DNA of 64,000 nt from Penaeus vannamei (lineage: Eukaryota > Arthropoda > Malacostraca > Decapoda > Penaeidae). Position numbers and translations under genes: made by a program. Location of the stretch: the NCBI RefSeq assembly GCF_042767895.1, contig NC_091560.1:32453541-32517540 (forward strand), given 5' to 3'. Positions 1 through 11,391 of the stretch are shown one piece after another (position 1 is the stretch's first letter; every line of letters starts with the position of its first letter). The notes below the pieces were generated by a model that was not told where the DNA came from, did not search any database, and saw nothing but the letters and a program-made list of their open reading frames with translations.

Positions 1-530
1 GAACAACAGCAGTATCATTAGTATTATATTAATGATTGTGATTATGATAAGGGCAAGTTATGATAATTATTTATAACATTTGTTAAACAATTGTTATTTT
101 CATGATAAAGGAGAAGGAGAGATAAAAGAATAAAAGACACGTTCGTCATTACCATGGTATTCTTATGGTGAATCAAATTTGTTCATATTGTTATACCCTT
201 ACAGGCTGTCAAAACAGGCCACGTGAACTAGCCTGTTGAACTATGCCAGGAATTGAATTACAGTTGATAAAAAAAACTAATCCCGTGAAAGATAAATGCA
301 ATATTATAGTAATAATACAGAATATGAATGCGTTTTGAGAACAGGCGGATCATGAACATTCCCTAATAACATTACTGAAATACAAAACTATCATAATTTT
401 GCACTCCTTCCTGTAATGACGCAGTAATAATTATCATAGAAAAGAAAGAAAGAAAAAAGAAAAACAAACATTGGAAATAAGCGCTTCAAAATACATATAT
501 ACAAATTCATTTCACTTTCACATCAATTAA

Positions 531-601
531 GTCTCCGTGGTGTAGTGGATAGCATGGCTGCCTCTTAATCAGCAGACTCGGGTTCAAATCCTGATGGTGA
601 C
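531..601 (+). tRNA. tRNA-like, anticodon CTT, 'G27-C43' subtype
   Basis: 71-nt tRNA-like sequence with A box TGGTGTAGTGG, B box GGTTCAAATCC and anticodon loop CTCTTAA. The anticodon stem is GCTGC/TCAGC, so 27:43 is G-C where most copies have A-T. One acceptor change gives a T-T mismatch (3' side TGGTGAC). A T6 run follows about 15 nt downstream, consistent with Pol III termination. Probably a slightly decayed member of the array family. Confidence 0.6.
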
Positions 602-1594
602 TAACATTCATAAATTTTTTAAATTATTTTCAAACATTATATAAATAAGATTACATTTTCAGTGCCATTGTTACCATACATGATCGTCTATAAAATGCCA
701 GACAGTGGAAGGGATTCTTCTCTATTTACCACTGAAAGTTTCATTTCAGTTGCCACTCACGAATGCTACGGAAAACGCCCTTCCTCGAGTTACTATAGCA
801 CAACTGGGAATTTGCATTTTTGTATAACATGGTTATATTAAATCGGAATGTATATTGAAAGATAAGATAATTAACCTAAATTCGTTAATGTCCGGACCGG
901 CGCGTCACAGGTTGAAGACACCGACCAGAAATAAAGGTTTGCTAATCACCTAATCCTCATTTCGACTCAGACTCCATATTAGTACACACACAAGTTGCCC
1001 TCGATAATATATTTAATAATTTCGCTACGTACACACGAAACATGGTAATCGTAATTGTAACTAGAGTTCAAGCTGAAAGCAACCGGGTTCATGGTTGGAT
1101 ATTCAGCCAAAGATCATATCCACACCAAAAACAAGTGTATTGAGAAAACCACTGAATTCAATAGGACACTACGGTTTGTTGTAGGTTTCAATAAGACGTA
1201 TGACTAAGAGTAAGAAACAATTTTACTTATAATTAATCTTTAAACTTTTTTATTATATCTGCATCGGCGGGCACAGGTTGAGGACACTTACCCGCAAACA
1301 TCTAAGGAGTGCTAATCACCTAATCTTAATTTGGAACGTGTCAGACGGATCATGAAAATTATCTTGATAACGTTACTAAAACACAAAGTTAAGATAATAT
1401 TGTACTCCCTCTTGTAATGAACCAGTGATATCATAAGAAAGAAAAAAGAGACAAACAACATAGGAAAGAAGTAGGTGCTGTTATTTAGTTATATAGACAC
1501 TCGTTTTGCTCATTTTCATGCAAGTTTGAACTAGATTCTTGACCTAGGCAGAAGACCTGTATTTACATTTAATATCAACGTAGTGTAGGAAATG

Positions 1595-1595
<1 letters not shown>

Positions 1596-1664
<69 letters not shown>
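1596..1664. repeat. (TA)n microsatellite
   Basis: About 34 uninterrupted TA units at a discontinuity of the satellite unit. The direct repeat near 40140-40175 has the same left flank but different DNA after it. Confidence 0.95.
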
Positions 1665-1666
<2 letters not shown>

Positions 1667-2198
1667 TTAACCAGTGCATTGAGAAAACTACTGAATTCAA
1701 TACAGTTTTTGTAGGTTACGACAAGACCTATGAATAGTTTATGAAGCAATTCTACTTTTAGCGAGCTAGTAAATCGTACACGAATACATAATAGTGAGAA
1801 TTTTTACAGAGACAACAGCAGTAACATTATTATTATCATGATTATTATCATTACGGCAATAGCAAATTACAGAAAATATTATGGTGATAATATGAACAGT
1901 AATTTTTGACAATTACAATTATTTTTATAATGAAGAGGGAGACTGAAAAGAAAGAGATTGAAAGACATTCGTCCTTTTTTTGTTTTGTTTTTCATGGTAG
2001 ATTTGAAACAATTCACGATTTAATTTCCAGTGTGTCTTTTACTATTCCATCTTTGTATAAAGGAGAATAGACTAAAATATGGACATCATAAAAGGGACGC
2101 GAGGCAAAGAGACAGATAGACAGACAGACAGACAGAGATGGAAGAACGAGGGAGATTAAATGTTTTTATATTTCAAAGGATACATTTTTCTTAAATAG

Positions 2199-2268
2199 TT
2201 CGTGTTATGTAGTGGATAGCATGTCTGCCTCTGAAACAGTAGACTCGGTTTCAAATCTTTATATGGAA
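2199..2268 (+). pseudogene. degenerate B-type tRNA-like sequence
   Basis: The D-arm (TATGTAGTGGATAGCAT) and the anticodon arm with loop CTCTGAA are recognisable. The acceptor strands no longer pair and the B box is damaged (GGTTTCAAATC). It belongs to the B half of the dimer, whose copies carry CTG instead of CTT at the anticodon position. Confidence 0.5.
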
Positions 2269-3469
2269 TATTAATCTACCTTTTTTCACATCAATATTTT
2301 TACTGCATACATTACTATGTACTCACTACTACTATTATTACTATGTGTAATCGTTATAGAATAGTACCAGACTGTGAACAGGGTGCTGTCGACCGTTTAT
2401 GTTTTTGGTTCCTACAAATGCTCTTCTCAATTCGTTTTTAGCTTTCATCTATTAACTACAGTACATTTGGGAAATATCACTTTTCTATTATATGCGAATT
2501 TCTCTAAAATAAACGATGGCAACTTACATTAAGACATGACAATTTATAATTAAACAAACTTGGAATTTCATTATGTCGGCATCGGCGCGCACAGGTTGAG
2601 GACACTTACTCGCAAACATCTAAGGAGTGCTAATCACCTAATCTTAATTAGGAACGTGTCACGTGGTATATCATTTCACCCGGAAGGACTTTATTTTGTG
2701 TACAGACGCAACGTGGTAACTGGAATTTTATCAATAGTTCAAGGTGAAAGCAAACCACGCACACAATAGGGTTCATAAACACTGTAAAGGTTTTGTAGGC
2801 TATGATAAGACCTGTGGCGAAGTGCAAGAAAAATTCTGCATTCAGTGAAATAGCAGGGCGTTCGCGAATATATATGTGAGATTTTTTACAAAGCGGGACA
2901 ACAGCAGTATCATCACAAGTGTTATTATAATTATTGGCATTAAGATAATGGTAAGTTATAATAATTCTTAATATATATATAACATTGTTAGACAATCATC
3001 TTCATTATAAGGGAGGAGAGAGGGAAGAGAAAGAGAATAAAAGAGAGAGGGAGGGAAGAGAAAGTGAGAAAAAGGGTAGAGAAAGTGAGAGAAAAAATAG
3101 ACGTTTGCAATTACCAAAGAATTTTTATGGTGTATCAAATTTGTTAACGTTAACATACCCTTGCAGACTCAAAACACGCCACGTGAACTAGCGTGTTGAC
3201 CTAGGCCAGGATATACAACTGATACCAAAGTAATTCCGCAAAAGAATAAGACAACATTCTTGTAAAAGGACTGAATATGAGAGCGTTTTGAAAACGGGCG
3301 GATCATGAAAATTCCCCTAATAACTTTACTGAAAAACAAAATTATAATTTTGTACTCGTGTAATGACCCAGTGATCATTTTCATATGAAAGAAAAGGACA
3401 AACTGCATAGGAAATAGGTAGGCGTTCCTATATACATATATAAAAATTCGTTTAACTGCTACCATCTAA

Positions 3470-3540
3470 ATCTCCGTGGTGTAGTGGGTAGCATAACTGC
3501 TTCTTAACCAGTTGACTCGGGTTCAAATCCTGACGGAGAC
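3470..3540 (+). tRNA. tRNA-like, anticodon CTT
   Basis: Complete 71-nt cloverleaf candidate with B box GGTTCAAATCC and T5 about 13 nt downstream. First base is A, giving A-C at pair 1:72. The anticodon arm is ACTGC TTCTTAA CCAGT. The A box carries one change (GTAGTGGGTAG). It lies in the left arm of the small palindrome centred near 4.35 kb, and its mirror partner is 5167-5237. Confidence 0.55.
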
Positions 3541-4648
3541 TCATACGAAGATAATTTTTAAATTATTGTCGAATTCATATTATATTTTTAAGATTTTATT
3601 TTCAGTGCAAATGTTATTGTGACATAATCTATAAAATGTCAGACAGTGGAAGAGGTTCTTCTCTACTTACCACTGAATGCTTAATTTCACTTGCCATTCA
3701 CGAATGCTACGGAAAAACGTTCTCACCATATTTTAGCTTACCTTGAGTTACTAAGCATTTTTGTATAAGGTGTATTTAAAAAAAAAATGACCGGATTGGC
3801 GCGTCACAGATTGAACACATAACCGGAAAAAAAATAGGTTTGCTAATCACCTAACTTTACTTAGGAAAGTTTCAACTTTCATTATCTTATTTTTCCGTCT
3901 CCGTCTTCAGTAATCATAATTGTCAAAAAATATTGTTCATATTATTATCATTATAGTTATTCATATCCAATATGAACCCGATTGCTTCAGCTTGAACTCT
4001 AGATAACATTAACTATGCTATATAATCGAGGTCAACTTCTGGGTGCACTGATATGGTGTTTGTAACTTTCCAGATTAAGATTAGGTGATTGGCAAACCTT
4101 TTTTCCGGTCGGTGTGTTCCACTTGTGACGCGCCGATCCGGATTGGATTTAAGTCGAAGGAAAATTATAATTACCAAGCTCCGTGTGTACACAGGGAAAA
4201 TAATTATGTTTTAGATCCTTCTGGATGTACTGATATGCGAGATTTTCCAAATTAAGATTAGGTGATTAGCACTCCTGAAATGTTTACGGGGAAGTGTCCT
4301 CAACCTGTGGCAGACGTAATCTAATTCCAACAAAGCTAATTGATATGCCATAATATACATTTCCATCGCTCTTATTATGGAAATTTACATCTAATACAAT
4401 AATGTCAATTCTCAACATCTGTAGTTACTAGATCAAAGATCAAATAGGAATTGAGAAAAGCATTTTTCTCTATCATTCGTGGGCAGCAACAGTAAACTAT
4501 AACGCTAGAAGGTAAGCTCATAGTCCCTGTTAATAGTCTGGTACTATTCTGGAACAATTACGAACATTAATAACGACAGTGATTATGAAAGCAATAAAAT
4601 GTATGCAGAGAAAATAATGATTTGAAAATTTTAAAGAGAACATCCATA

Positions 4649-4719
4649 GTTTCCGTCAGGATTTGAACCCGAGTCTACTGATTAGGAGACAGTCAGTATA
4701 TCCTTTATAACACGGAAAC
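4649..4719 (-). pseudogene. decayed tRNA-like sequence
   Basis: The B-box side is intact (GGATTTGAACC on the plus strand). The D-arm is scrambled (CAGTATATCCTTTATAACACGG), so the A box and D stem are lost. The near relative at 24494 keeps the D-arm but has a B-box substitution. Confidence 0.5.
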
Positions 4720-5166
4720 TTCTAAACAATATAGTGGTTAATGGTGTAAATAAAATAAAATACCATTACCATGCTTCGTATGTACACAGTGAAATAAACT
4801 TGTATTATCGAGGACAACTTCTAGGTGTACTAATATGGAGATTGAAACTTTCCCAAGTAAAGTTAGGTGATTAGCAAACCTTTTTTTCCGGTCACGTGTT
4901 CAACCTGTGACGCGCCGATCCGGCCATCCTATAAAAAATACACCTTATACAAAAATGCTTAGTAACTCAATGTAAGCTAAAATATGGAGTGAGAACGTTT
5001 TTCCGTAGCATTCGTGAATGGCAAGTGAAATTAAGCATTCAGTGGCAAGTAGAGAAGAACCTCTTCCACTGTCCATTTTATAGACGATTATGTCACAATA
5101 ACAACTGCACTGAAAATATTTAAAAAATATGAGTTCGAAAATAATTTAAAAAGTGTATGTGTGTTA

Positions 5167-5237
5167 GTCTCCGTCAGGATTTGAACCCGAGTCTACTGAT
5201 TAAGAGGCAGTCATGCTATCCACTACACCACGGAGAC
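5167..5237 (-). tRNA. tRNA-like, anticodon CTT (family consensus copy)
   Basis: Reference copy of the family. The acceptor GTCTCCG/CGGAGAC pairs at all seven positions. D-arm GTGT AGTGGATA GCAT; anticodon arm ACTGC CTCTTAA TCAGT (C-U at the loop-closing position); T-arm TCGGG TTCAAAT CCTGA. The bases expected to be invariant (U8, A14, G18, G19, A21, U33, G53, U54, U55, C56, A58, C61) are present. A box TGGTGTAGTGG and B box GGTTCAAATCC match Pol III consensus, and T5 follows within about 20 nt. The anticodon is Lys-CUU, but the body resembles eukaryotic tRNA-Arg(UCU) and the discriminator base is U, unusual for lysine. No CCA is encoded. Whether it is transcribed or charged is unknown. Confidence 0.7.
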
Positions 5238-6393
5238 TTAAGAATGTAGTTGAACAACTTTTAAAATATCTATATAGGAACGCCTACCTATTTCCTATGT
5301 TGTTTGTCCTTTTCTTTCTTTCATATGAAAATTATTACTGGGTCATTACAAGAGTACAAAATTATAATTTTGTTTTTCAGTAAAGTTGTTATGGGGATTT
5401 TCATGATCCGCCCGTTTTCAAAACGCATTCATATTCAGTCCTTTTACAAGAATGTTGTCTTATTCTTTTACGGATTACTTTGGTATCAGTTGTAAATCCT
5501 GGCCTTGGTCAACACGCTAGTTCACGTGGCGTGTTTTGAGTCTGCAAGGGTATGTTAATGTGAACAAATTTGATATACCATAAAAATACTTCGGTAATGA
5601 CAAACGTCCGTTCTTTCTTTTCCCCTTTTCTCAATTTCTCTTCCCTCCCTCTCTCTCTTTTATTCTCTTTCTCTTCCCTCTCTCTCCTCCTTTATAATGA
5701 AGATAATTGTCTAACAAATGTTATATATACAACAATTATTATTATAACTTGCCATTATCTTAATGCCAATCATTATAATAACACTTATGATACTGCTGTT
5801 GTTAGGCTTTGTAAAAATTCTCACTCATATATATTCGCGAACGCCCTGCTATTTCACTGAATGCAGAATTTCTCTTGCACTTCGCCACAGGTCTTATCAT
5901 AGCCTACGAAACCTATACAGTGTTTATGAACCCTATTGTGTGCGTGGTTTGCTTTCACCTTGAATTATTGGTAAAATTCCAGTTACCACGTTGCGTGTGT
6001 ACACAAAATAAAGTCCTTCCGGGTGAAATGATATACCACGTGACACGTTCCTAATTAAGATTAGGTGATTAGCACTCCTTAGATGTTTGCGAGTAAGTGT
6101 CCTCAACCTGTACGCGCCGATGTAGACATAATGAAATTCCAAGTTAGTTTAATTATAAATTGTCATGTCTTAATGCAAGTTGCCATCGTTTATTTTAGAG
6201 AAATTCGCATAAAATAGAGAAGTGATATTTCCCAAATGTACTGCAGTTAATAGATGAAAGCTAAAAAACGAATTGAGGAGAGCGTTTGTAGGTACAAAAA
6301 ATATATAGCGGTCGACAGCACCCTGTTCACAGTCTGGTACTTTTCTACTACTATTGCAGTAAATATATTGGTGTGAAAAAAGGTAGGTTAATA

Positions 6394-6457
6394 GTCCACA
6401 TAAAGATTTGAAACGGTCTGCTGTTTCAGAGGCAGACATGCTATTCACTACATAACT
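6394..6457 (-). pseudogene. degenerate B-type tRNA-like sequence
   Basis: Mirror partner of 22103-22166. The anticodon arm (loop CTCTGAA on the minus strand) and part of the D-arm survive. The T-arm is deleted or substituted and the acceptor does not pair. Confidence 0.45.
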
Positions 6458-7169
6458 ATTTAAGAAAAATGTATCCTTTGAAATATAAAAGACATTTCAT
6501 CTACCTCGTTCTTTCATTCTCAATAGAAATTAAATCGCAAATTGTTTTAAATCAACCATGAAAAAGGACGAATGTCTTTCATTCTCTTTCTTTTCAGTCT
6601 CCCTCTTCATTATAAAAATAATTGTAATTGTCAAAAAATATTGTTCATATTATCATCATAATATCGTAATTCTGCTATTGCCATTATGATAATAATCATG
6701 ATAACAATAATAATGTTACTGCTGCTGTTTCTGTGTAAAAATTCTCACTAATATGTATTCGTGTACGCTTTACTAGCTCGCTAAAAGTAGGATTGCCTCA
6801 TAAACTTAGTCATAGGTCTTGTCGTAACCTACAAAAAAATGTATTGAATTCAGTAGTTTTCACAATACACTGGTTCATAGTTTTGATATGATCCATGGCT
6901 GAATATCCAACTATGAACCCGGTTGCTTTAAGCTGGAACTCTAGATAAAATTACAATTACCATGTTTTGTGTATAAACAGCGAAATTAACTAAGCTATAT
7001 TATCGAGGACAACTTTTAGGTGTACTGATCTGACGTGTGAGATTTAAATAAATTTATGTTCATTATAAATCAATATCTTTCCATATACATTCCAATTTAT
7101 TTTCCTATACAAATACACGTTATACAAAAATGCAACTTCCCATTTGCACTATACTAACTCGAGGAAAGC

Positions 7170-7208
7170 ATTAAGAGGCAGTCATGCTATCCACTACACC
7201 ACGGAGAC
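7170..7208 (-). pseudogene. truncated tRNA-like, 5' half only
   Basis: Acceptor 5' strand, D-arm and anticodon loop are intact, then the sequence jumps to array DNA at GAGGAAAGCA. Related units at 27479 and 37062 retain the full tRNA, so about 0.26 kb was deleted here. The identical truncation sits at 21354-21392 in the other palindrome arm. Confidence 0.7.
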
Positions 7209-8669
7209 TTACAAGATATGAAGGTAAAACGAATTTATATATATGCTTATGAGAGCGCCTTCCTATTTCTTATGTTATTTGTCTGTCTTTCTCTTCTAAT
7301 TTATTTCTTTCCTATGATAATTATCACGATACTTACAGGAGGGAGTATAAGATTATTATAATTTTGTGTTTCAGTAATGTTATTGAAGGAATTTTCATGA
7401 TCCGCCTGTTTTCAAAACGCTTTCATATGCAGTAACATTACAAGAATATTGTATTTATTTTATGCGGCATTACTGTGATATCAATTGTAAATGCTGGCCT
7501 CGGTCGACACGCTCGCTCACGTGGCTTGTTCAGACAGTCTGTAAGGATATGTTGATATGAACAAATTTGATACACCATAAAAATACTAAGATAAGGACGA
7601 ACATGTCCTTTATTCTCTTTCTCTCTCCTTCTTTATCACGAAAATAACAAATTCTGACGTAGACTATAAATGATTTAATTTTTACATAATTTTATTACCT
7701 ACATTTTCACTGCCTACATTTATTTCCTTTATAAGCACTACCATTATTAATATATATAATCGCTATAAAAAAGTATCAGACTGTGAACAGGGTACCGTTG
7801 TTACCCGCAAAGTTGTGCTAATCACCTACTCTTTATTTGGAACGTGTCAAACGGTGTATCAATACACCCGGAAGGAGTTATTCTCGATTAAAGGGAATGT
7901 CTATCTTCGTTGGGTACACACGGAACATGGCAACTGTAATTTCATCTAGAGTTCAAGGTGAAAGCAAACCGCGCACACAGCAGGGTTCATAAACACTACA
8001 CAGCTTTGGTAGGCTTTAAGACCTATGGCGAAGTGTAAGAGGCAATTCTGCATTCAGTTAGCAAGGCGTTCGAGAGTATATGAGTAAGAATTTTAGCAAA
8101 GATTAATAGATCTTAGTGTTTGTAATTACGATAATGGTGTTATATTTATGATATATATAACATTTGTTAGACAATTATTGTTTTCCTGATAAGGGCGGAG
8201 AGGATGAGAGAGAGGGAAGAGAAAGAGAATAAAAAAGAGAGAGGGAGGGAAGAGAAAGTGAGAAAAAGAGAATACAAGACAGACGTTCGTCATTGTCGTA
8301 GTATTTTATGATGTACCAAATTTGTTCACATTAACACACCGTTCCAGACCGTCCAAACACGCCACGTGAACTAGCGTGTTGACCTTGGCCAGGATTTACA
8401 ATTGATATGGAAGTAATTCCGCTTCAAAGATAAATACAATTTTGTAATACTATTGAATATGAATGCGTTGTGAAAACAGGCAGATCATGAAAGTTCCCCT
8501 AATAACATCAGTGAAAAACGAAATAATAGCAATTATGTACCCCCCTGGTAATGACCCAGTGAAAATTATCATAGAAAAGAAAGAAAAGAAAAAGACAAAC
8601 AACACAGGAAATAGGTAGGCGCATCTTATGTGAATATATACAAATTTGTCTTGCTTTCTTGTTACTTAC

Positions 8670-8740
8670 GTCTTCGTGGTGTAGTGGATAGCATGACTGC
8701 CTCTTAATCAGTTGACTCGGGTTCAAATCCTGACGGAGAC
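8670..8740 (+). tRNA. tRNA-like, anticodon CTT
   Basis: Full cloverleaf candidate with intact A and B boxes. Acceptor change C5 to T gives a tolerated U-G pair. The 3'-flanking base is A rather than T, and T4 lies about 20 nt downstream. Mirror copy at 19808-19878. Confidence 0.62.
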
Positions 8741-9826
8741 AATGACTGAAACATTTTAAAAATTATTTTGAGACTCATATTATATTCTTAAAATTTGTAT
8801 TTTCATTGCAGTTGTTACCATACTTGATTATCTATAAAATGCCAGACTGTGAACTGGGTTCTCTACTTACCACTGAAAGTTGATTTCACTTGCCACTCAC
8901 GAATGCTACGGAAAAAAAAACGTTTTTTTCCATAATTTAGCTTTCCTCAAGTTACTATAGCACAACTGTGAATTTGCATGTTTGTATCACGTGTATTTGC
9001 ATAGAATAATAAATTGGAATGTATATTCAAAAATCCTGATTTAAATTGAACCTAAAGTCGTTAAAGTCACATCCGGGTCGGCGGGTTACAGTTTGAAAAC
9101 ACCGACAGAGAACAGTTTTGCTAATCACCTAATCTTAATTTGGAAAGTCTCAAACGCCAAATCAATACACCCAGATGTTGTCCTTGATAATACAACATAA
9201 TCAATTTCACTGTGTACACACGAGACATAGTAATAGTAATTTTTTCTATAGTTCAAGCTGAAAGCAACCAGGTTGAATTTTTTTAAGCGGAACAACAGCA
9301 GTATCATTGGTATTACATTAATGATTGTGATTATGATAAGGGCAAGTTATGATAATTATTATATTTATAACATTTGTTAAACAATTGTTATTTTCATGAT
9401 AAAGGAGGAGAAGGAGAGATAAAAGAATAAAAGACACGTTCGTCATTATCATAGTATTCTTATGGTGAATCAAACTTGTTCATATTGTTATACCCTTACA
9501 GACTGTCAAAACAGGCCACGTGAACTAGCCTGTTGACCTATGCCAGGAATTGAATTACAGTTGATAAAAAAACTAATCCCGTGAAAGATAAATGCAATAT
9601 TATAGTAATAATACAGAATATGAATGCGTTTTGAGAACAGGCGGATCATGAACATTCCCTAATAACATTACTGAAATACAAAACTATCATAATTTTGCAC
9701 TCCTTCCTGTAATGACCTAGTGATAATTATCATAGAAAAGAAGGAAAGAAAAAAGAAAAACAAACATTGGAAATAAGCGCTTCAATATAGCTATAAACAA
9801 ATTCGTTTCCCTTCCACATCAATTAA

Positions 9827-9897
9827 GTCTCCGTGGTGTAGTGGATAGCATGGCTGCCTCTTAATCAGCAGACTCGGGTTCAAATCCTGATGGAGAC
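9827..9897 (+). tRNA. tRNA-like, anticodon CTT, 'G27-C43' subtype
   Basis: Anticodon stem GCTGC/TCAGC replaces ACTGC/TCAGT, a two-sided compensatory change. Acceptor 3' strand is TGGAGAC, giving a G-U pair at 7:66. A and B boxes are consensus and T4 follows. Mirror copy at 18651-18721; direct relatives at 531, 39089 and 56571. Confidence 0.65.
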
Positions 9898-11320
9898 TAA
9901 CATTCATAAATTTTAAAAATTATTTTCAAACATTATATAAATAAGATTTTATTTTCAGTGCCATTGTTACCATACATGATCGTCAATAAAATGTCAGACA
10001 GTGGAAGGGATTCTTCTCTATTTACCACTGAAAGTTTTATTTCAGTTGCCACTCACGAATGCTACGGAAAACGCCCTTCCTCGAGTTACTATAGCACAAC
10101 TGGGAATTCGCATTTTTGTATAACATGGTTATTTGTAGAGAATATTAATCGGAATGTATATTGAAAGATGAGATAATTAACCTAAATTCGTTAATGTCCG
10201 GACCGGCGCGTCACAGGTTGAAGACACCGACCAGAAATAAAGGTTTGCTAATCACCTAATCCTAATTTCGACTCAGACTCCATATTAGTACACACACAAG
10301 TTGCCCTCGATAATATATTTAATAATTTCGCTACGTACACACGAAACATGGTAATCGTAATTGTAACTAGAGTTCAAGCTGAAAGCAACCGGGTTCATAG
10401 TTGGATATTCAGCCAAAGATCATATCCACACCAAAAACAAGTGTATTGAGAAAACCACTGAATTCAATAGGACACTACGGTTTTTTGTAGGTTTCAATAA
10501 GACGTATGACTAAGAGTAAGAAACAATTTTACTTATAATTAACCTAACTTTTTTTTTATTATATCTGCATCGGCGGGCACAGGTTGAGGACACTTACCCG
10601 CAAACATCTAAGGAGTGCTAACCACCTAATCTTAATTTGGAACGCGCCAGACGGCACATCAGTACACCTGGAAGGAATTGTCCTCGTAATTCTAATTGTA
10701 ATTTTATCTAGAGTTCAAGGTGAAAGCAAACTACGCATAGGTCTACAACAGGGTTCATAAACAATGCACAGCTTTTGTAGGCTGTGGTAAGACCCATGGC
10801 GAAGTGTAAGAAGCAATTCTGCATTCGGTGAAATAGCAAGACGTTCGCGAATATATACGAGTGAGAATTTCTACAAAGCGGAACAACAGCAGTATCACCA
10901 TTAGTGTTATAATAATGATTGCCATTACAGTAATGGCACGTTATGATAATTATAGTCGTCATTATCAAAGTATTTTTATGGTGTATCAAACTTGTTCGTA
11001 TTAAAATACTCTTACAGACTGTTAAAACACGCCAAGTGAACTTGCGTGTTGACCTAAGCCAGGATTGCAATTGATATGGAAATAATTCCGCAAAAGATAA
11101 TTACAATATTGTAATAGTACTGAATATGAATGCGTTGTGTAAACAGGCGGATCATGATGAATTCATCTAATATTTCAGAATCAAAATGATAATTTTGTAC
11201 TCCCAGTGATAATTACCGTTGGAAAGAAAGAAAGAAAAGTGAAAGACAAACAAACACATGAAATAGGTAGACGCTCCTATATCCACATATGCAAATTCGG
11301 TTTACCATTTTATCACCTAA

Positions 11321-11391
11321 GTCTCTGTGGTGTAGTGGATAGCATGACTGCATAATAATCAGTAGACTCGGGTTCAAATCCTGACGGAGAC
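11321..11391 (+). tRNA. tRNA-like, altered anticodon loop (AAT)
   Basis: Acceptor GTCTCTG/CGGAGAC still pairs (one U-G). A and B boxes are intact and T5 follows within about 10 nt. The anticodon loop is ATAATAA, so position 34-36 reads AAT (Ile) rather than CTT. Stem ACTGC/TCAGT is unchanged. Mirror copy at 17157-17227. Confidence 0.55.

Larger units (their letters stand above)
1..3885 (+). repeat. tRNA-bearing satellite block 1, plus orientation
   Basis: AT-rich array DNA with no supportable protein gene. Order of landmarks: tRNA-like copy at 531, A core (about 895-955, CGGCGCGTCAC then GCTAATCACCTAATC), B core (about 1264-1325), (TA)n at 1596-1664, a degenerate B-type tRNA-like copy near 2199, a second B core (about 2579-2650), a purine-rich stretch at 3008-3100, and a tRNA-like copy at 3470. 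Positions 1-1330 are a near-identical direct repeat of 9289-10620 and 38580-39900. The sequence after the (TA)n tract jumps to a different point of the unit, so the microsatellite marks a recombination or deletion junction. Confidence 0.85.
3886..7647 (-). repeat. tRNA-bearing satellite block 2, minus orientation
   Basis: Same satellite unit in reverse orientation. The switch from plus to minus is near 3885, where GAAAGTTTCAAC abuts TTTCATTATCTTA. From about 4842 it forms the outer part of the left arm of the giant palindrome (partner to about 23720). Contents: tRNA-like copies at 4649, 5167, about 6394 (degenerate) and 7170 (truncated), conserved cores, and pyrimidine-rich tracts near 5630-5700. 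No supportable protein gene. Confidence 0.85.

Noticed and set aside
2560..2769. Recurrent 69-codon frame (also 5933, 22418, 32207 and 35581) as a conserved small protein
   Set aside because: It is the B core read in one frame. It recurs only because the DNA is duplicated, other copies of the same core are interrupted, and the start and stop positions are not selected.
10708..11070. 120-codon minus-strand frame duplicated at 17478-17840
   Set aside because: The two copies are mirror images in the palindrome arms. Other units with the same landmarks are not open, and the composition is that of AT-rich non-coding DNA.
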